A stretch of 64,000 nucleotides of DNA from Arthrobacter sp. fls2-241-R2A-200 (GCF_030209745.1 NZ_JARVRJ010000009.1:412591-476590); one strand, 5' to 3'; positions 51,995-62,100 are shown, counted from the first letter of the stretch. Program-made: numbers and translations. Notes: generated by a model not told the origin, from the sequence alone.

Positions 51995-52504
51995 CTAGAG
52001 CTCCCTGATCATCCGGGTATTGCCTAAGGTGTTCGGCTTCACGCGGGCCAAGTCCAGGAACTCCGCCACGCCTTCATCGTGCGAGCGCAGCAGTTCTGAG
52101 TACACCTGGGGATCCACCGCGGACTGGTCCGCCATGACCTCGAAGCCGTGGCGCTTGAAGAAATCGACCTCGAACGTCAGGCAGAAAACCCGGCTTACTC
52201 CGATCGCTTTGGCCGCGGCCAGCAGGTCCTCCACCAGGACGTGCCCCACACCCCGTCCGCGCCAGGAATCAGCTGCTGCCAAGGTCCGGATTTCGGCAAG
52301 GTCCTCCCACATGACGTGGAGCGCCCCGCAGCCAATGACTTCGCCTTCGGACGATTCGGCGATTCGGAACTCCTGGAGGCTCTCGTAGTAAGCCACGGTT
52401 TCCTTGGCCATCAGAATCCGCTGTTCGGCGAGGGGAGCCACGAGCCTCTTGATGGCCGCCACGTCGCTGGTGCGGGCAGGGCGGAGGCTGAAGGTCGGAT
52501 TCAC
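51995..52504 (-). CDS. Amino-acid N-acetyltransferase (short ArgA-like GNAT)
   Basis: The 169-residue GNAT has SLRPARTSDVAAIKRLVAPL at the start, FRIAESSEGEVIGCGALHVMWEDLAEIRTLAA in the core, the acetyl-CoA loop WRGRGVGHVLVEDLL, and FCLTFEVDFFKRHGFEVM. This fits the short actinobacterial N-acetylglutamate synthases (as in Mycobacterium tuberculosis Rv2747), which start arginine synthesis. Other arginine genes are not nearby. Confidence 0.85.
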   Translation of the reverse strand: MNPTFSLRPARTSDVAAIKRLVAPLAEQRILMAKETVAYYESLQEFRIAESSEGEVIGCGALHVMWEDLAEIRTLAAADSWRGRGVGHVLVEDLLAAAKAIGVSRVFCLTFEVDFFKRHGFEVMADQSAVDPQVYSELLRSHDEGVAEFLDLARVKPNTLGNTRMIREL

Positions 52505-52555
52505 AACCCCATACTAACGACGCTGACGCTACCGCCCGGCCTCCGCCTCTTGGTG

Positions 52556-54700
52556 TTACAAGCCCAGTTCCTCTGGCAGGGGCACATCCTCACCCAGCAC
52601 CTGCTTGGCCAAAAAGTGCTCGACGACGCCGTACCAGACTTTGGCATGTTGCGGCTGCAGCACCCAGTGATTCTCATCCGGGAAGTACAGGAAACGGTGC
52701 GGGCCCTGCCCGTTCTCGTCAGCAGGCAGTTGCGAGGAGGACAGGAGCTCATACCAAAGCCGAAGACCTTCCCCGATGGGTACCCGGTAGTCCTTGTCAC
52801 CATGGATCACGAGCATGGGGGTTTTGATCTTGGCCACGTTCAGGTGCGGCGAGTTCTCCAGTGCCATGTCCGTGGTCATTTCCTTGAGCCAGTACTGGGC
52901 GGCGTCCGTAGTGGGACCGAACTGGTCAAGGGCCCACAGGCTGGCGTGGGTGACGATCGCCTTGAACCGATCCGTTTGCCCGGCGACCCAGTTGGCCATG
53001 TAACCACCGAATGACCCGCCCATCGCGGCAGTCCGGGTCTCGTCGACGTCGGCCCGTGCCACCACAGCGTCGGTTATCGCCATGAGGTCGGTAAACGGCT
53101 TCTTGCCCCACTCCCCCCACCCTCGCTGGATGAAGTCCTGGCCGTACCCTGTGGAGAGGGCAGGATCGGGTAGCAGTACCGCGTACCCCTTGGCCACAAG
53201 GAGCCACGGGTTCCAACGCCACGTCCACGCATTCCAAGACCCCAACGGCCCGCCATGGATCCACAGCAGGAGGGGTGCCGGCTTCTCCGCGGAGGCCCCT
53301 TCGGGAAGGGCAAGGTACGCGGGCACGCGGGAACCGTCCTCGGCCGTGGTTTCCACACGCTCGAGCTTGCCTGGGTACGCGGGGCGCTCCACGGGCCCCT
53401 GCAAACGGGAGACCGCACCGCTGGCGAGGTCGATCCGAACCGCCTCCGGGGGGAACTCGTACGAGCTGCGCAGCGCATAGGCCGTCGTTCCGTCGGGCGA
53501 AATCAGGACGTTGGAATACGCTGCAGCGTCGTCCGTTATCCGCGTTACCCCGCCGTCGGTGACGTCTACCCGGAAAACCGGCGACGCGCCGTCGTCGTCC
53601 GCGGTGGCCAGGATGGCACTGCCGTCCGGGAGCCATGCGAGCGCGCTGGGCCAGCGGTCCCATTGGTGCGCTAGCGGGACCAAGGTGGCGTTGGCGTCTC
53701 CGGTGTCGGTCCCTGCCGCCTCACCGCCCGCAACGCGGAGCAAGTGCAGCTTCACCTGCGGCGCCTGGGTTGGCGTCGTGTCACTTTCGCTCTCCACCAC
53801 CAGCCACTGGTTGTCCGGGCTGACGGGCCCGGGGAAGTAATTCATGCCTTCGTGGTCAAGGAGCACCTTGACTGCGCCGCTAGCGACGTCGACGGCGGCC
53901 AGCACCTGCCGACTGTCCGCCTTGGCGAGCGCTTTTGCCATGCTCGTGTAGATGCTCCTGCCATCGGGGCTCACAACGGTCTTTGCCTCGCGTAAGGAAC
54001 CCCCGACGCCGGGTGTCAGGTTGCGGAGCCGGAGCGGCGCGGTGTTGTCCACGGTGGACGGTTTGCCTGGCTCCATCGCTTCGCCGGCTTCAACAGCGAA
54101 GAGCCGCGGCTCGGCGGGGCCCAGGTCAGCGTCCCAAAAGCGCACCGGGTATCCGGTGTGCAGGATGGCAGAGACTTTGTGATCCTTGCGGATTTTGCGG
54201 CGTTCCTCGTCGTTTTCTTCATCGGTTGATCCGGCGAGCACCGGGGCGATGACGAAGATGGTGTCGGCGGCTCTGGCGGCCAGGACGGAACTGATGCCGC
54301 CGGACCGGGAGTGGACCACCCGTGCTTCTCCACCGTCGAAGGGCAGGAGCCACAATCCGTTCACGGGGTCGGCTTGGCGGTTTTCGGGATCGGGGCCTTC
54401 GGGATCGGCGCGGGAGGACGTGAAGTAGAGGTCCCCGGTTGATGCGAAGACCGCGCCTGCCTCGCCCTTGGAACTGCGGGTGATCCGTCGTGCCCGGTTT
54501 TTGCCGGAAGGGTCCACCTCCCACAGCGCGGTGGAAAACTCGGTTCCTTTGCCATTCAGGGTGGTCATGGTGGTAACCAGGCGCTTGCCGTCCGGACTGA
54601 GTGTCAGGCCGCTGACCCTTGGGATGGACAGGTAGTAGTCCATGTCGTGGAAAGGCGTTTCGGGGATGCGGTCCGCGGCAGGGTTATCAGCAGGTTCCAT
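52556..54700 (-). CDS. S9 family peptidase (prolyl oligopeptidase / acylaminoacyl-peptidase type)
   Basis: The product has ~714 residues from the ATG at 54700 (a GTG at 54715 is in frame). The N-terminal ~430 residues form a beta-propeller with repeated strands such as SGLTLSPDGKRLVTTM and TVVSPDGRSIYTSM. The C-terminal alpha/beta hydrolase domain has the nucleophile in AAMGGSFGGYMANW, Asp in LVIHGDKDYRVP and His in DENHWV. No signal peptide is visible, so it is probably cytoplasmic and cleaves short peptides. Confidence 0.92.
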   Translation of the reverse strand: MEPADNPAADRIPETPFHDMDYYLSIPRVSGLTLSPDGKRLVTTMTTLNGKGTEFSTALWEVDPSGKNRARRITRSSKGEAGAVFASTGDLYFTSSRADPEGPDPENRQADPVNGLWLLPFDGGEARVVHSRSGGISSVLAARAADTIFVIAPVLAGSTDEENDEERRKIRKDHKVSAILHTGYPVRFWDADLGPAEPRLFAVEAGEAMEPGKPSTVDNTAPLRLRNLTPGVGGSLREAKTVVSPDGRSIYTSMAKALAKADSRQVLAAVDVASGAVKVLLDHEGMNYFPGPVSPDNQWLVVESESDTTPTQAPQVKLHLLRVAGGEAAGTDTGDANATLVPLAHQWDRWPSALAWLPDGSAILATADDDGASPVFRVDVTDGGVTRITDDAAAYSNVLISPDGTTAYALRSSYEFPPEAVRIDLASGAVSRLQGPVERPAYPGKLERVETTAEDGSRVPAYLALPEGASAEKPAPLLLWIHGGPLGSWNAWTWRWNPWLLVAKGYAVLLPDPALSTGYGQDFIQRGWGEWGKKPFTDLMAITDAVVARADVDETRTAAMGGSFGGYMANWVAGQTDRFKAIVTHASLWALDQFGPTTDAAQYWLKEMTTDMALENSPHLNVAKIKTPMLVIHGDKDYRVPIGEGLRLWYELLSSSQLPADENGQGPHRFLYFPDENHWVLQPQHAKVWYGVVEHFLAKQVLGEDVPLPEELGL

Positions 54701-54797
54701 GCTCAGATTCAACACTCATTGTGGCTTCAATCACAGCGCGGTTCACTCAGAGTGAAACAGTACTTTCAGATATTCCGCTTCACGTGGGCTGGGCTTG

Positions 54798-56015
54798 CTA
54801 CTTGGATGGGAGGTTGCGGAGGGCTTTGAGCACTGCGACGGTACCGTCTTCTGCCGCGATCCTTTTTGCAAGTTGCCTGGCTTCAGCGGTGTACGACGGC
54901 GTGGTGACGGCCCGGTTGATAGCCTCACCAAGGCGCTCCGGAGTGAGTTTTTTATAGGGAATCGGTGCCGGGCCAGCACCCAGATCCGCAACCCTGGAGG
55001 CCCACAGCGGTTGATCCGTGTAGACCGGGACGCCCACAGTCGCCACCCCCGAACGCAAGCCGGCCGCCGTCGTTCCGGCCCCTGCGTGATGAATCACGGC
55101 TGCCATGCGCGGGAAAAGCCAATCGTGCGGGACATGTCCGACGCCGATCGCGTCGTCACCCAGCACCTCATCCACACCCTGCACCACTGCCCTCACCCCC
55201 GCCCGTCGGGTGGCCTCGAGGATAAAACCGGGATCCATGTCCGCGCTGCTTCCAAAGCCGACGAAGACCGCGGGCGGGCCATCAGCAAGGAAGTCGACCA
55301 GATTCGGGGACGGCCGCCAGCGGTGGTCCGTGGCGGGCCACCAGTAGCCGGCCATGACCAAGCCCGGGTGCCAATCCGCTGGGCGCGGCAGGACGGTGGG
55401 GCTGATGCCATAGAGGATCGTGGCTCGGGCGTTCCTGCGGCGGCGCTCGGCAGCCGCTCGGCTTTGTTTCTTGAGTCCCAAGGCTTTACGCATTCGCGCA
55501 CTGGGGGCGTCGTAAGGTGCGGGGCCCGCAGCGGCGCGTTCACCGATGATCTTGTTGCCTGCCGCGCCCAAACTCCTGCCCAAGCCCATAAGCACGGGCG
55601 GGTAGGCCGCGCTTGGTTCCGTGGGCTGCAAGTGGGCGCCGAGGACCGGAATTCCGAAGGCCTCAGCAATGTCGTAAGCATAGGGCGACACTGAATTGGC
55701 CATGATCACATCAGTGCCCGCCTCCACGGCGGCCAGCGTCCCATTCGCCGCGTGATCCATGTAGTCGCCGAGCTTGCCCCAGAAAGTCAGCAAGTCCGTT
55801 GGGGATTCTTTTGCCCCGGGCCTGGGGTGCCTGATCAGTTCAGCCAGGTCACCAGGTAACGGCCTGAACTCACATCCCGACTGCAGGACCAAGCCGGCGT
55901 ACGGAGGGTTAGCGGCAATGGCCACCTCATAGCCCGAGGCCTGGAGGCGGCTTCCCAGGCCGGCCATGGGCGCAACATCACCCCGTGTCCCCGGCGCAGC
56001 CATGAGCACCCGCAT
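54798..56015 (-). CDS. Glycosyltransferase, GT1/MGT type
   Basis: The 405-residue protein begins with MRVLMAAPGTRGDVAPMAGLGSRL, the glycan-acceptor domain of GT-B enzymes, and ends with the nucleotide-sugar site: VFVGFGSS, HVPHDWLFPRMAAVIHHAGAGTTAAGLRSGVATVGVP and DQPLWASRVADLG. It resembles glycosyltransferases acting on sterols, macrolides or other lipophilic acceptors. No biosynthetic genes adjoin it, so the acceptor is unknown. Confidence 0.9.
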   Translation of the reverse strand: MRVLMAAPGTRGDVAPMAGLGSRLQASGYEVAIAANPPYAGLVLQSGCEFRPLPGDLAELIRHPRPGAKESPTDLLTFWGKLGDYMDHAANGTLAAVEAGTDVIMANSVSPYAYDIAEAFGIPVLGAHLQPTEPSAAYPPVLMGLGRSLGAAGNKIIGERAAAGPAPYDAPSARMRKALGLKKQSRAAAERRRRNARATILYGISPTVLPRPADWHPGLVMAGYWWPATDHRWRPSPNLVDFLADGPPAVFVGFGSSADMDPGFILEATRRAGVRAVVQGVDEVLGDDAIGVGHVPHDWLFPRMAAVIHHAGAGTTAAGLRSGVATVGVPVYTDQPLWASRVADLGAGPAPIPYKKLTPERLGEAINRAVTTPSYTAEARQLAKRIAAEDGTVAVLKALRNLPSK

Positions 56016-56056
56016 TGACCCTCACTTCGATAGTGGATTAGAACCACCAACGCAAA

Positions 56057-56090
56057 CGCCCCGCCCATTCCTCGCGGAATAGACGGGGCG
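56057..56090 (-). terminator. Hairpin terminator downstream of clpC
   Basis: CGCCCCG (56057-56063) pairs with CGGGGCG (56084-56090), with an inner ATTCC/GGAAT stem. It starts about 20 bases after the clpC stop and separates it from the glycosyltransferase gene. Confidence 0.75.
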
Positions 56091-56110
56091 CCGTGCTGAT
56101 GCGGTTATGC

Positions 56111-58603
56111 CTACGCGGTGGGAGCGATCTCCGGGATGCGCGGCTTAGCGTTGCCAGCGAACGTGAACTTGGCGTCGTCCCCTTCGCCGTCCACATCCAC
56201 TACCACGATGTCACCGGCGTGGATCTCGCCGAACAGGATCTTCTCGGACAACTGGTCCTCGATCTCGCGCTGGATGGTACGGCGCAGCGGCCGTGCACCC
56301 ATTGCGGGATCGTAACCGCGGGTAGCCAAGAGGACCTTGGCGGCCGTGGTGAGCTCGATGCCCATGTCCTTGTCCTTGAGGCGACGCTCCAAGCGGGTCA
56401 CGAACATGTCCACGATCTCGATGATCTCGTCCTGGGTCAGCTGCGGGAACACCACGACGTCGTCAACGCGGTTGAGGAACTCAGGGCGGAAGTGCTGCTT
56501 CAGCTCTTCCGTGACCCGGGCCCGCATCCGGTTGTAACCGGTCTGGGTGTCCGTGCCGGACTGGAAACCAGTGGCCACGCTCTTGGAGATATCGCGGGTA
56601 CCAAGGTTGGTGGTCATGATGATCACAGTGTTCTTGAAGTCCACCACGCGGCCCTGGGAGTCGGTCAGGCGGCCGTCTTCCAGAATCTGCAGCAGGGAGT
56701 TGAAGAGGTCCGCGTGGGCCTTCTCAACTTCATCGAACAGGACCACGGAGAACGGACGCCTGCGGACCTTCTCGGTCAGCTGGCCACCTTCTTCGTAGCC
56801 AACATAGCCCGGAGGAGCACCGAAGAGACGCGAAACCGTGTGCTTCTCGGAGTACTCGGACATGTCCAGGGTGATGAGGGCGTCCTCTTCACCGAACAGG
56901 AATTCGGCAAGTGCCTTGGCGAGCTCGGTCTTGCCGACGCCGGTGGGGCCGGCGAAGATGAACGAGCCACCGGGACGCTTGGGGTCCTTCAGGCCTGCAC
57001 GGGTGCGGCGGATAGCCTGGGACAGCGCCTTGATGGCTTCGTCCTGGCCGACGACGCGCTTGTGCAGTTCGTCTTCCATCTTGAGCAGGCGAGAGGACTC
57101 TTCCTCGGTGAGCTTGAAGACCGGGATGCCCGTGGAGTTCGCAAGAACTTCAGCGATCAGGTCCTCGTCAACCTCGGAAATGTCGTCCATGCCGCCGGAC
57201 TTCCAGTTGCGCTCCTTCTCGGCGCGCTCGGCAATGAGCTTCTGCTCTTTGTCGCGCAGCGAGGCAGCACCTTCGAAGTCCTGGGCGTCAATGGCGGATT
57301 CTTTCTCCATTTTGACGTCCGCAATGCGCTCATCCATGGCCTTGAGCTCCGGCGGAGCAGTCATGCGACGGATGCGCAGCCGTGCACCGGCTTCATCGAT
57401 CAGGTCGATTGCCTTGTCTGGCAGGAAGCGGTCCGAGATATAGCGTTCGGCCAGCTGCGCGGCTGAGGCGAGGGCGCCGTCGGTAATCGTTACGCGGTGG
57501 TGTGCCTCGTAACGGTCCCGCAGGCCCTTGAGGATCTCGATCGCGTGGGCGACGGAGGGCTCCTTGACCTGGATCGGCTGGAAACGACGCTCCAGTGCAG
57601 CGTCCTTTTCGATGTGCTTGCGGTACTCATCCAAGGTGGTGGCACCAATGGTCTGGAGTTCACCGCGGGCAAGCATTGGCTTCAGGATGGACGCAGCATC
57701 GATGGCGCCTTCGGCAGCACCGGCACCAACGAGGGTGTGGATCTCGTCGATGAACAGGATGATGTCGCCACGGGTGCGGATTTCCTTGAGGACCTTCTTG
57801 AGGCGTTCTTCGAAGTCCCCGCGGTACCGGGAACCGGCAACCAGCGAACCGAGGTCAAGCGTGTAAAGCTGCTTGTCCTTGATGGTCTCAGGGACATCAC
57901 CGCGGACGATCGCCTGGGCGAGGCCTTCGACGACGGCTGTCTTACCCACGCCGGGTTCACCAATCAACACAGGGTTGTTCTTGGTGCGACGGGACAGGAC
58001 CTGCATGACCCGCTCCATCTCCTGCTCGCGGCCGATCACAGGATCGAGCTTGTTCTCGCGGGCAGCCTGGGTCAGGTTGCGTCCGAACTGGTCAAGCACC
58101 ACTGAACCGGCAGGGGTACCTTCCGGCTGGCCCTGGCCGGAGCCGCTGCCTGCGGTCTCCTTGCCCTGGTAGCCGGAGAGCAGCTGGATAACCTGCTGGC
58201 GGACCCTGTTGAGGTCTGCACCGAGCTTGACCAGCACCTGGGCTGCCACGCCTTCGCCTTCGCGAATCAAGCCGAGCAGGATGTGCTCAGTTCCGATGTA
58301 GTTGTGGCCGAGCTGCAGTGCTTCGCGGAGCGAGAGCTCCAGCACCTTCTTGGCGCGGGGGGTGAAGGGGATGTGACCGGATGGAGCCTGCTGGCCCTGG
58401 CCGATAATCTCCTGTACCTGCTCCCGAACACCATCGAGCGAAATGCTCAGGGACTCGAGCGCTTTGGCTGCAACGCCTTCACCCTCGTGGATCAGACCCA
58501 AGAGGATGTGCTCGGTACCGATGTAATTGTGGTTGAGCATCCGTGCCTCTTCTTGGGCAAGAACGACCACGCGACGGGCACGGTCCGTAAATCTCTCAAA
58601 CAT
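56111..58603 (-). CDS. clpC: ATP-dependent Clp protease ATP-binding subunit ClpC
   Basis: The 830-residue AAA+ unfoldase has two ClpN repeats (~1-145; each with [14 protein letters not shown]), AAA-1 with Walker [16 protein letters not shown], a middle domain with a UVR-like segment (~430-465), and AAA-2 with [14 protein letters not shown] and Walker [12 protein letters not shown]. It ends without a long tail, as in ClpC1 of mycobacteria, the target of several antibiotics. It feeds substrates to ClpP. AGGAG lies nine bases before the ATG. Confidence 0.98.
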   Translation of the reverse strand: MFERFTDRARRVVVLAQEEARMLNHNYIGTEHILLGLIHEGEGVAAKALESLSISLDGVREQVQEIIGQGQQAPSGHIPFTPRAKKVLELSLREALQLGHNYIGTEHILLGLIREGEGVAAQVLVKLGADLNRVRQQVIQLLSGYQGKETAGSGSGQGQPEGTPAGSVVLDQFGRNLTQAARENKLDPVIGREQEMERVMQVLSRRTKNNPVLIGEPGVGKTAVVEGLAQAIVRGDVPETIKDKQLYTLDLGSLVAGSRYRGDFEERLKKVLKEIRTRGDIILFIDEIHTLVGAGAAEGAIDAASILKPMLARGELQTIGATTLDEYRKHIEKDAALERRFQPIQVKEPSVAHAIEILKGLRDRYEAHHRVTITDGALASAAQLAERYISDRFLPDKAIDLIDEAGARLRIRRMTAPPELKAMDERIADVKMEKESAIDAQDFEGAASLRDKEQKLIAERAEKERNWKSGGMDDISEVDEDLIAEVLANSTGIPVFKLTEEESSRLLKMEDELHKRVVGQDEAIKALSQAIRRTRAGLKDPKRPGGSFIFAGPTGVGKTELAKALAEFLFGEEDALITLDMSEYSEKHTVSRLFGAPPGYVGYEEGGQLTEKVRRRPFSVVLFDEVEKAHADLFNSLLQILEDGRLTDSQGRVVDFKNTVIIMTTNLGTRDISKSVATGFQSGTDTQTGYNRMRARVTEELKQHFRPEFLNRVDDVVVFPQLTQDEIIEIVDMFVTRLERRLKDKDMGIELTTAAKVLLATRGYDPAMGARPLRRTIQREIEDQLSEKILFGEIHAGDIVVVDVDGEGDDAKFTFAGNAKPRIPEIAPTA

Positions 58604-58934
58604 TTCGCCACACTCCTAGCTACGACGTACTTTGACTCTACGTGGAGGAGCAGCACTTTTGGGGCGTGTTCGCCACAGGGGAAACATGGGCCGGCGCTGG
58701 AATAAATCGCGCTGGAGGCCTTGACCCCGGACGGCGGGTGGTGGCATCCTCGGGCGCCGGGTTACACCGACGCCCGCCTGTCACGCCCGGGCCATTCCCA
58801 AATCGCATTCGGATGGCTCCTACAGGCCTAACGTCACCCTATATAGGAGCAATTCATCGGTGGCGAGCACCGGGATTCACAGGAAATTCCTAGGTTGGCG
58901 ACGAGCGGCAACGCGCTTTTGGAAGTTAAAGCCG
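58604..58934. other. Intergenic region upstream of clpC
   Basis: This stretch must hold the clpC promoter. A palindrome CCTATATAGG at 58838-58847 offers -10-like sequence on both strands. I could not identify a convincing ClgR site or a coding frame. Confidence 0.45.
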
Positions 58935-58962
58935 AAAGCCCCGGCACTGTGTGCCGAGCCTT
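58935..58962 (-). terminator. Hairpin terminator downstream of lsr2
   Basis: On the minus strand GGCTCGGCAC and GTGCCGGGGC pair around ACA with flanking A and T bases. It starts 12 bases after the lsr2 stop. Confidence 0.65.
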
Positions 58963-58973
58963 CATGCGGTGAA

Positions 58974-59300
58974 TCAGGAATTTGCCTTTTGGTAGGCTTC
59001 CTGAATTTCAGCCTGAATACGTCCGCGACTGTTGACCGTGTAGCCGTTATCACGGGCCCATTGCCTGATCTGCGCGGAATCCTGATTGCGCGGAGTGGTC
59101 GCACGGCCGCGCGTGGCACGGCCGGAGGATGTCTTCCTGGCCTTGGCAACGAAGGGTTCCAAAGCCTGGCGCAATGATGCAGCGTTGGCGGTGGACAGAT
59201 CCATTTCGTAGCTCACGCCGTCCAAGCCGAAGCGGACCGTTTCGTCCGCGTCCCCTTCATCCAGGTCATCGACGAGGATGATTTTTACTTTCTGTGCCAT
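58974..59300 (-). CDS. lsr2: Nucleoid-associated protein Lsr2
   Basis: The 108-residue protein has the N-terminal dimerisation domain (KVKIILVDDLDEGDADETVRFGLDGVSYEMDL) and the C-terminal AT-hook-like DNA-binding domain with the RGR core in NGYTVNSRGRI. Lsr2 bridges AT-rich DNA and silences foreign genes in actinobacteria. AGAGAGGC precedes the ATG, and a perfect 13-bp inverted repeat lies just upstream. Confidence 0.96.
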   Translation of the reverse strand: MAQKVKIILVDDLDEGDADETVRFGLDGVSYEMDLSTANAASLRQALEPFVAKARKTSSGRATRGRATTPRNQDSAQIRQWARDNGYTVNSRGRIQAEIQEAYQKANS

Positions 59301-59325
59301 GAGTAGCCTCTCTTTTGGAGGGTTG

Positions 59326-59364
59326 GATAATCAGAAATTCCCCGACTCCGTATTTCTGATTATC
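59326..59364. promoter_or_regulatory. 13-bp inverted repeat in the lsr2 upstream region
   Basis: GATAATCAGAAAT (59326-59338) and its exact complement (59352-59364) flank a 13-base spacer, 26-64 bases before the lsr2 ATG. The arms are AT-rich, as Lsr2 targets are, so the site could serve autoregulation, or form a hairpin ending the upstream operon. Confidence 0.6.
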
Positions 59365-59431
59365 GTTCACGCCCACGGCACACGTCAAAGGCACATTTGG
59401 ATTCCCGTTAAGGCCCTTGTGAATTTTGGGG

Positions 59432-59605
59432 CTATTTAGTGGCGGGGCCCTGCGGCGCTGGGCCGGAATTTCCCAAATCGGCTTCAGCTTGCGCCCGTGC
59501 CTCGGCTTGGCGTTCGGATTTGTCGGCATTGAAGATCGACTTCATGGCGAACCAGAAGATCAATCCAACCACCACTGAGGGCGCCAGAACTGCGATGTAA
59601 TCCAT
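59432..59605 (-). CDS. Small single-TM membrane protein
   Basis: This 57-residue gene starts at the ATG at 59605, two bases after the lysS stop, with AAGGA inside the lysS end, so it is probably coupled to lysS. The product is a TM helix (DYIAVLAPSVVVGLIFWFAM, residues 2-21) followed by a charged helix (KSERQAEARAQAEADL) and a Pro-rich tail. No family name is known to me. Confidence 0.85.
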   Translation of the reverse strand: MDYIAVLAPSVVVGLIFWFAMKSIFNADKSERQAEARAQAEADLGNSGPAPQGPATK

Positions 59606-59607
59606 GA

Positions 59608-61137
59608 TCAATGTCCTTCGGGCTTCAACAAGGGGAACAATATGGTTTCACGGATGCCCGCACCGGTGAACAGCATGACCAAGCGGTCGATGCCCAACCC
59701 GATACCCCCCATTGGCGGCGCCCCGTACTCGAGAGCACGCAGGAAGTCTTCATCCAACTGCATGGCCTCGTCATCTCCTGCGGCCGAACGCCGCGACTGC
59801 TCGGTAAGGCGTTCACGCTGGATCACGGGGTCGATCAGCTCGGAGAATGCCGTACCGCGCTCCATACCGCCGATGATCAAGTCCCACGCCTCGATCAAGC
59901 GCCCGTCTTCCCGGTGCGGGCGGGCCAGGGGCTGGGCGGACGGCGGGTAGTCATAAACAAAGGTGGGGTTGAGCAGCGTCGGTTCCACAATCTCGCCAAA
60001 CAACTCAACCACGAGCTTCTCGGCATCCCACTTGGAGTCCACCTTGACTTGGTGTTTGGCAGCGAGGGCCACCAACTCCTCCACCGTGGTGTCAGGCGTT
60101 ATTTCCTGGCCCACGGCTTCGGAGAGACTCGGGTACACGGAAACCCAAGCCCATTCGCCGTCGAGGTTTATTTCACCGGACTCAGTTTGGATGGTTCGGG
60201 TACCAACGACGTCGGCCACGTTCAGGATGATTTCCTTCATACGCTCGGCCATGACGAACTGGTCCGCCCACGCTTCATAGCATTCAAGGGTGGTGAATTC
60301 GGGGCTGTGCGTGGAGTCCACGCCCTCATTACGGAAAACCCTGCCCATGTCATAGACGCGGTCAATCCCGCCCACCACGGCCCGCTTGAGGAATAGTTCC
60401 GTGGCAATGCGGAGCGTCATTTTCTGGTCGAAGGCGTTCATGTGGGTCTCGAAGGGCCGGGCCGTGGCGCCGCCGTGAACCAACTGCAGGATGGGCGTCT
60501 CAACCTCCACATACCCGTGGCGGTCCAAGGTGTCCCGCACCGAGCGCGTAATCGCAGCCCGCTTGTAGACCATTTCGCGCGCTTCTTCGCGGACCATCAA
60601 ATCCACATAACGCTGCCGGACCCGCGTTTCCTCGTTCAGCTCGGCATGCAGCACAGGAAGCGGGCGGAGCGCCTTTGAAGCCATGGACCACGAGTCGGCC
60701 ATGACAGAGAGTTCGCCTCGGCGGGAGGAAATAACCTCGCCCTTGATAAAGACGTGATCGCCAAGGTCTACCAGGGCCTTCCAATCGGCCAGGGATTCCT
60801 CACCGATGTTGGCCAGGCTCAGCATTGCCTGGAGGCGCACTCCCTTGCCGTCAACCCCACCTTCCTGAAGGGTGGCGAAGCACAGCTTGCCGGTGTTGCG
60901 CACGAACACGACGCGGCCGGTGACGCCTACGACGTCGCCGGTTGTTTCGTCAGCCTCAAGGTGCGCATACTTTTCGCGGATTTTACTGAGGGAGTGTGTC
61001 CGCTCCACAGCCACCGGGTAGGCCTCCGAGCCGCGGGCAAGCAGCTTGGCACGCTTGTCCATGCGGATGCGCATTTGTTCGCTGGCATCGAGGGGCTCTG
61101 CGGAAGTGCTGGGGGCGGCGGTGTTTGCGGAAGTCAC
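59608..61137 (-). CDS. lysS: Lysyl-tRNA synthetase, class II
   Basis: The 509-residue enzyme has an OB-fold anticodon-binding domain (~55-165: GVTGRVVFVRNTGKLCFATLQ) and the class II core: motif 2 RVFRNEGVDSTHSPEFTTLE and motif 3 GGIGLGIDRLVMLFTGA near the C-terminus. It charges tRNA-Lys. No extra MprF-type membrane domain (LysX) is present. The start is GTG at 61137, close to an AAGGA. The coupled small membrane gene follows. Confidence 0.96.
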   Translation of the reverse strand: MTSANTAAPSTSAEPLDASEQMRIRMDKRAKLLARGSEAYPVAVERTHSLSKIREKYAHLEADETTGDVVGVTGRVVFVRNTGKLCFATLQEGGVDGKGVRLQAMLSLANIGEESLADWKALVDLGDHVFIKGEVISSRRGELSVMADSWSMASKALRPLPVLHAELNEETRVRQRYVDLMVREEAREMVYKRAAITRSVRDTLDRHGYVEVETPILQLVHGGATARPFETHMNAFDQKMTLRIATELFLKRAVVGGIDRVYDMGRVFRNEGVDSTHSPEFTTLECYEAWADQFVMAERMKEIILNVADVVGTRTIQTESGEINLDGEWAWVSVYPSLSEAVGQEITPDTTVEELVALAAKHQVKVDSKWDAEKLVVELFGEIVEPTLLNPTFVYDYPPSAQPLARPHREDGRLIEAWDLIIGGMERGTAFSELIDPVIQRERLTEQSRRSAAGDDEAMQLDEDFLRALEYGAPPMGGIGLGIDRLVMLFTGAGIRETILFPLLKPEGH

Positions 61138-61194
61138 AGTCCTTAAGTTTACCGGTGATTACGAGCCCTGATTTCCCGGGCATAGACTCACCCT

Positions 61195-62091
61195 GTGGAG
61201 ACATGGACAGTTGAAACGGACGACGGCGGTGGCCACCTCGAAGTGCACACGTTCCGTGCTGCGTCAGGTGCTTCCCTTCCGGGTTCCAAGGCACCGACTG
61301 AACCGCCCGGCGTCGTGCTTGTCCACGGCACGTTGGTGACTGATTCCCTTTACTGGCCGTTCGCGCGCACCATGAGCCTCCTCCTGGAGCGCCCCGTCCA
61401 CACCTACAACCGGCGGGGCCGTGGCCATTCCGCACCGCAGCCGCACGGATATTCCGTGGAGACCGAGATCGCCGATCTGCACGCAGTGATGGACAAGACA
61501 GGGTCCACGGACGTGATTGGCCATAGTTATGGCGGTTTCGTGGGCTTACAGGCCGCCCGCCGCGGCAAGATCAGCCGGCTGGTCACCTACGACGCTGCGG
61601 TGTCCCTCGCCGGAAGCCTCAGCGGCCGTTGGCGCCCCGAGTTGGAGGCTGCTGTCACCGCGGGGCAGCTAGACGATGCGTGGGCGCACCTCGTGCAAGG
61701 CCTCGGAACCGCTGGTCCCATTTCATACCTGCCGATGGGTGCTCTGAGGACGCTCAGTGTCCTCTCGGCACGGACGCGGCTGGGTTTGGAGATGCGGTCG
61801 TTGCTGCCTACCGCCGTCGTCGAGATGCGCGCAGTCCTCGCCGCCGACGGGACGCTGGAGGATTTCATGAGCCTTACCACCCCCACCCTGATGCTGAGCG
61901 GCGGCTGGAGCCCGGCATATTTCGCCGAAACGGGCCGAGCCTTGGCCGCGGCGGTGCCAGCCATCGAGTTGGCCATCGTTCCGTTCCAGTTTCATGAAGG
62001 CCCGCTGCGCCCGGGGAGGCGCCTGGCCGTACGTGTGGCCCGGTTCCTGTCCGGGAACCGCATCCCTGGAGAAGCCGCCGCAGCCACCTAA
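61195..62091 (+). CDS. Alpha/beta hydrolase, tandem paralog 1
   Basis: The 298-residue product (GTG start) has oxyanion motif VLVHGTLVTD (~41-50), NRRGRGHS (~72-79), nucleophile Ser111 in GHSYGG, and His in PFQFHEGPL near the end. Two similar genes follow on the same strand. The block RPVHTYNRRGRGHS...ETEIADLHAVMD recurs in all three. This copy keeps the classic HG oxyanion motif. Substrate unknown. Confidence 0.85.
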   Translation: METWTVETDDGGGHLEVHTFRAASGASLPGSKAPTEPPGVVLVHGTLVTDSLYWPFARTMSLLLERPVHTYNRRGRGHSAPQPHGYSVETEIADLHAVMDKTGSTDVIGHSYGGFVGLQAARRGKISRLVTYDAAVSLAGSLSGRWRPELEAAVTAGQLDDAWAHLVQGLGTAGPISYLPMGALRTLSVLSARTRLGLEMRSLLPTAVVEMRAVLAADGTLEDFMSLTTPTLMLSGGWSPAYFAETGRALAAAVPAIELAIVPFQFHEGPLRPGRRLAVRVARFLSGNRIPGEAAAAT

Positions 62092-62100
62092 GATGTTCCG

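Noticed and set aside
56093..57466. 457-codon plus-strand frame opposite clpC
   Set aside because: Shadow of the conserved ClpC gene; no domain pattern and no ribosome site.
59266..59529. 87-codon minus-strand frame between lsr2 and the small membrane gene
   Set aside because: It overlaps the lsr2 start and the real 57-residue gene in another frame and resembles no protein.
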